Shown here one piece after another: positions 61,555 to 64,000 of a stretch of 64,000 nt of DNA; position 1 is the first letter of the stretch; every line of letters starts with the position of its first letter. A program made the position numbers and the translations under genes. Source of the DNA: RH-AL1 sp964243435 (GTDB lineage: Bacteria > Pseudomonadota > Alphaproteobacteria > Rhizobiales > Beijerinckiaceae); the NCBI GenBank assembly GCA_964243435.1, contig CAXTFM010000003.1:1-64000 (forward strand), written 5' to 3'. Under the pieces are notes generated by a model. The model searched no databases, was not told the DNA's origin, and saw only the letters and a program-made list of their open reading frames with translations.

Positions 61555-62466
61555 TCATCTCTGCGCCGACATGATCTTGAAGCCCTGCGCTTCGCCGACC
61601 GGCGTGACCCGGCGAAACAGCTTGGCAAGCAGGGTCTCGTAGGGCAGATGGCGGTTGGCAACCATCCAGAACTGCCCGCCGCGGCGCAGCGCGGCGGCCG
61701 CTCGCTCGATGAAGGAAGCGCCGAGGTGCTTGTCCTCCGTGCCGGCGTCGTGGAACGGCGGGTTGCTTACCACGAAGTCGAGGTCGCCGAAGGCGAGGCC
61801 TGCGCGGACGTCGGCCCAGTGGAACGAGGCGCGCGCGTCGTCCACGTTGCGGCGCGCCGCCTCGATTGCGCGGCGGTCCAGGTCGACGAGGTGAAGCGCG
61901 GCGACCTTCGGCGAGGCGAGTACGCCGTGCGCCAGGGTGCCGATGCCGCAGCCGAAGTCGGCGCCCGTGCCGGACAGGACGGGTAACGCGTCGAGCAGCA
62001 GCGCCGTGCCGGTATCGAGGCGGTCCCAGCTGAAGATGCCCGGCTGCGACCACAGGCCGAGATCGGCGAGGCGGCGCGGGGCGCCGGCATCGACCGCCTC
62101 CTCCACGTTCCCAAGCGTTTCGGGGCGGACCCCGGTACAGATCCGGTGGTGGCGCCGCGCCGTATCCTCCACCGTGCAGCCGAAGCCGGCGAGCTCGTTG
62201 CGTAGACGCCCGCCGCCCATGTCCTTGGGCGCGAGCACGGTGAACGGGGCGCCCGGTGCCAGCGCGCGCAACATCAGGGCAAGGTCGCGGCGGCGCTCCA
62301 GCGTGCCGGGCACGGCGGACATGACGAGGCCGGCGAGCCGGCCGGGCGGCACTTCCTCCAGCGCCAGCGAGCCCGGCAGCAGGGGCGAGAACTGCCGCGC
62401 GCCCGTCGCCGGCTCGGCGAGGTCGAGGGGCGGCGCGCCGAAAACGCCGTAAAGCTCGCCTTCCAT
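61555..62466 (-). CDS. RsmC-like class I methyltransferase
   Basis: A 303-residue methyltransferase resembling RsmC, which methylates guanine 1207 of 16S rRNA, or RlmG. The C-terminal catalytic half has the SAM motif GADFGCGIGTLAHGV (about 168-182), the base-flipping motif DFVVSNPPFHD (about 227-237), and TEDKHLGASFIERAAAAL. The N-terminal half is a degenerate methyltransferase-like domain, as in RsmC. Which rRNA site it modifies is not readable. A large inverted repeat lies 15 bases upstream of its start. Confidence 0.88.
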   Translation of the reverse strand: MEGELYGVFGAPPLDLAEPATGARQFSPLLPGSLALEEVPPGRLAGLVMSAVPGTLERRRDLALMLRALAPGAPFTVLAPKDMGGGRLRNELAGFGCTVEDTARRHHRICTGVRPETLGNVEEAVDAGAPRRLADLGLWSQPGIFSWDRLDTGTALLLDALPVLSGTGADFGCGIGTLAHGVLASPKVAALHLVDLDRRAIEAARRNVDDARASFHWADVRAGLAFGDLDFVVSNPPFHDAGTEDKHLGASFIERAAAALRRGGQFWMVANRHLPYETLLAKLFRRVTPVGEAQGFKIMSAQR

Positions 62467-62480
62467 GACATCCCCTTCCG

Positions 62481-62520
62481 GCTGACAAAGCGGCGACCGG
62501 CACGCCGCCGCTTTGTCAGC
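62481..62520. promoter_or_regulatory. Perfect 15-bp inverted repeat in a divergent promoter region
   Basis: GCTGACAAAGCGGCG (62481-62495), ten-base centre, and its exact complement CGCCGCTTTGTCAGC (62506-62520). It lies in the 80-bp gap between the rsmC-like gene (minus, start 62466) and the DUF459 gene (plus, start 62547), so it overlaps both promoter regions. Size and symmetry fit a repressor operator or an mRNA hairpin; no T tract follows, which argues against a terminator. Confidence 0.6.
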
Positions 62521-62546
62521 TGGCGGATGGCGGGATACAAGAGCCC

Positions 62547-64000
62547 ATGGCCCACCTCACGCGCTTTCGGTCACTCCTCGTCGCGGGGCTCGCGCTCGCC
62601 GCAGGCCCGCTGCTGCCCCTGCCCTGCGCCGCGCCCCCGGCGAGCGCGCAGGGCTACGGCTTCTTCGGCAACCTGTTCGGCGGCGGTTATCCCCAGCAGC
62701 AGCAGCCCTATGCGCCTTCCTATCCCGGCTACGGCAACGGCTACGCGCCGAACTACGGCTACGCGCCGCGTGAGCGTCCCGACAACCCGTACTACGCCCG
62801 GCCGCGCTATCGCTTCCACCGCAAGCCGGCGGAAGCGGTGCAGCAGCGCGAAGCGCCGCCTAAGGAAAAGGCGCCGCCGCCCAAGAATGCGTCGCTGTTC
62901 GTCGACGTGTTCGGCGACAGCCTCGCCCTTTCGCTTGCTACCGGGCTCGACGACGCCTTCGCGAGCAGGGGAGATGTGGGAATCGTCCACAAGGCGCGCG
63001 CGGGGATCGGCTTGGCGTCGCCCGGCTCGTTCGACTGGGCCAAGGAAATCGGCGACGGCGCTCCGCGCCCGGCACCCGACAAGCCGGTCGCACCGGAGGG
63101 CGACAGGACGGAGGCCGGCAAGGCAGAGCCAAGCAAGTCGGAACCGGGCCAATCGGGATCGGGCCAGTCGGGATCGGGCNNNNNNNNNNNNNNNNNNNNN
63201 NNNNNNNNNNNNNNNNNNNNNNNNNNNNNNNNNNNNNNNNNNNNNNNNNNNNNNNNNNNNNNNNNNNNNNNNNNNNNNNAGAGCCAAGCAAGTCGGAACC
63301 GGGCCAATCGGGATCGGGCCAGTCGGGATCGGGCAAGGCCGACCAAGCCAAAGCCGATCAAGCTAAGGCCGATCCCGTGAGAACGGATCAGGCCAGGGCG
63401 TCCAGGATCGACGTCGCCGTGATGATGGTCGGCACCGGCGACCGTCAGCCCATGCAGGTCGAGGGCAAGACCGTACAGCCGGGCACGCCCGAGTGGAACG
63501 CGGCCTATGCCAAGCGCGTGCTGGCCGTCGCCGAGCTGTTCCGCGCGCGCAAGATCCCGCTGGTCTGGGTCGGCATCCCCATCGCCAAGGACGACACCGT
63601 CGCCGACGCGATGGCGGGGTTGAACGAGATCTACAAGGAGGCCGCCGCCAAGACCGGCGCGATCTTTGTCGACACTTGGGAAGCCTTCAGCGACGACGAC
63701 GGCGATTTTTCGTCCTACGGGCCGGACATCAATGGCCAGACCGTCAGGCTGCGCTCCGCCGACGGCATCAACTTCACGCGGGCGGGCGCGCGGAAGCTCG
63801 CCCATTTCGTTGAAACGCATGTCACGCGCGCGCTGGACGGCAAGACGCCCGTTCCGCAAGTGCCGGCGGCGGACGCGAAGCGTGCGCCGGACAAGGGGGC
63901 GAAGCCGGTGGCGGCGGTGCGGCCCGATGCCGGGCCGGTACGTGACCTCGGCGAATTCCCGAGCGCGAAAAGCGGCACCCTGGCGACGGTGGGCACCGGG
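62547..64000 (+). CDS. DUF459 (SGNH-hydrolase-like) family protein, interrupted by scaffold gap and window end
   Basis: A secreted protein of the DUF459 (SGNH/GDSL) family. Signal peptide about 1-35 (ends PPASAQ), then Tyr/Pro/Gln-rich residues (PQQQQPYAPSYPGYGNGYAPNYGYAP), a linker, and the catalytic-type SLFVDVFGDSLALSLATGLDDAF with the GDS serine. A 100-N gap (63180-63279) splits it in a Ser/Gly/Gln repeat. After the gap the reading resumes as VAVMMVGTGDRQPM, LVWVGIPIAKDD, AIFVDTWEAFSDDDG and DGINFTRAGARKLAHFVE, giving the C-terminal Asp/His block. The two halves are offset in frame only because the gap length is arbitrary. The gene continues past the window. Confidence 0.88.
63180..63279. 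other. 100-N assembly gap with identical 55-bp flanks
   Basis: Exactly 100 Ns. The 55 bases before it (63125-63179) and the 55 after it (63280-63334) are identical, starting AGAGCCAAGC and ending GGGATCGGGC. The gap is therefore a scaffolding placeholder, and the two contigs probably overlap or flank a tandem repeat of this unit. Confidence 0.9.

Noticed and set aside
63180..63334. A true frameshift in the DUF459 gene
   Set aside because: The frame offset is set by an arbitrary 100-N placeholder; joining the identical 55-bp flanks once gives one continuous frame.

Overview
The window is a high-GC (roughly 70% or more), densely packed bacterial chromosome segment. Gene content and gene order point to an alphaproteobacterium, most likely of the Hyphomicrobiales (Rhizobiales). 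The markers are aerobic cobalamin genes (cobE-cobM), the rsfS-rlmH-envC-ctpA-YibQ-rppH block, lptM-lysA-TIGR02302, the twin-TM small protein with a PduO-type adenosyltransferase, ybjN-proC, trxA-addA-addB, lgt-MidA-like-pgeF and a squalene-hopene cyclase. No rRNA, tRNA, CRISPR array, prophage or insertion sequence was seen. The sequence is a draft: a 100-N scaffold gap lies inside the last gene.

Layout. 1-1165: end of a cobalamin cluster and rpmF. 1290-6615: glycogen phosphorylase and a GH13 alpha-glucosidase, both on the minus strand, flanking rsfS-rlmH. 6790-11448: an envelope and RNA-processing run, envC-ctpA-YibQ-rppH, with two start/stop overlaps. 11403-18850: RluA-type pseudouridine synthase, lptM, lysA, TIGR02302, small membrane proteins and an adenosyltransferase. 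18882-24160: CPA1 antiporter, a scoA-scoB-cupin operon and an MscS channel fused to a cyclic-nucleotide-binding domain. 24243-27342: an orphan TonB, a GT21-like glycosyltransferase and a fatty-acid-hydroxylase-like enzyme. 27441-29230: ybjN-proC, preceded by an AT-richer intergenic region with a perfect TTAA-N7-TTAA (CtrA-type) site and five GANTC sites. 29230-33348: a minus-strand cluster of a dienelactone hydrolase, a Tat-exported cupin, a DHA2 exporter and an alpha/beta hydrolase. 33457-42120: YggS, PrpE, two membrane transporters, a lone Flp pilin, DUF937, MATE, CDF and GNAT. 42400-44945: a stress-like group (proline-rich protein, SDR, PsiF-like, thioredoxin). 45059-51708: addA-addB recombination helicase-nuclease. 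51835-52859: a tandem pair of uncharacterised proteins with Met-Glu-Pro-Met-Lys-Pro repeats. 52866-56161: squalene-hopene cyclase followed at once by a cytochrome P450. 56290-64000: a second orphan TonB, GNAT, lgt-MidA-like-pgeF, small secreted and DUF3297 proteins, an RsmC-like methyltransferase and a DUF459 protein running off the window.

Most genes are housekeeping or envelope functions in conserved alphaproteobacterial order. The less ordinary parts are the shc-P450 pair, the GT21/hydroxylase pair, the Met-Pro repeat paralogues, the CtrA/GANTC region upstream of ybjN-proC, a perfect 15-bp inverted repeat between the rsmC-like gene and the DUF459 gene, and a 46-bp duplication joining two convergent gene ends. 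Functions come from motif and family recognition by eye; no database search was possible.
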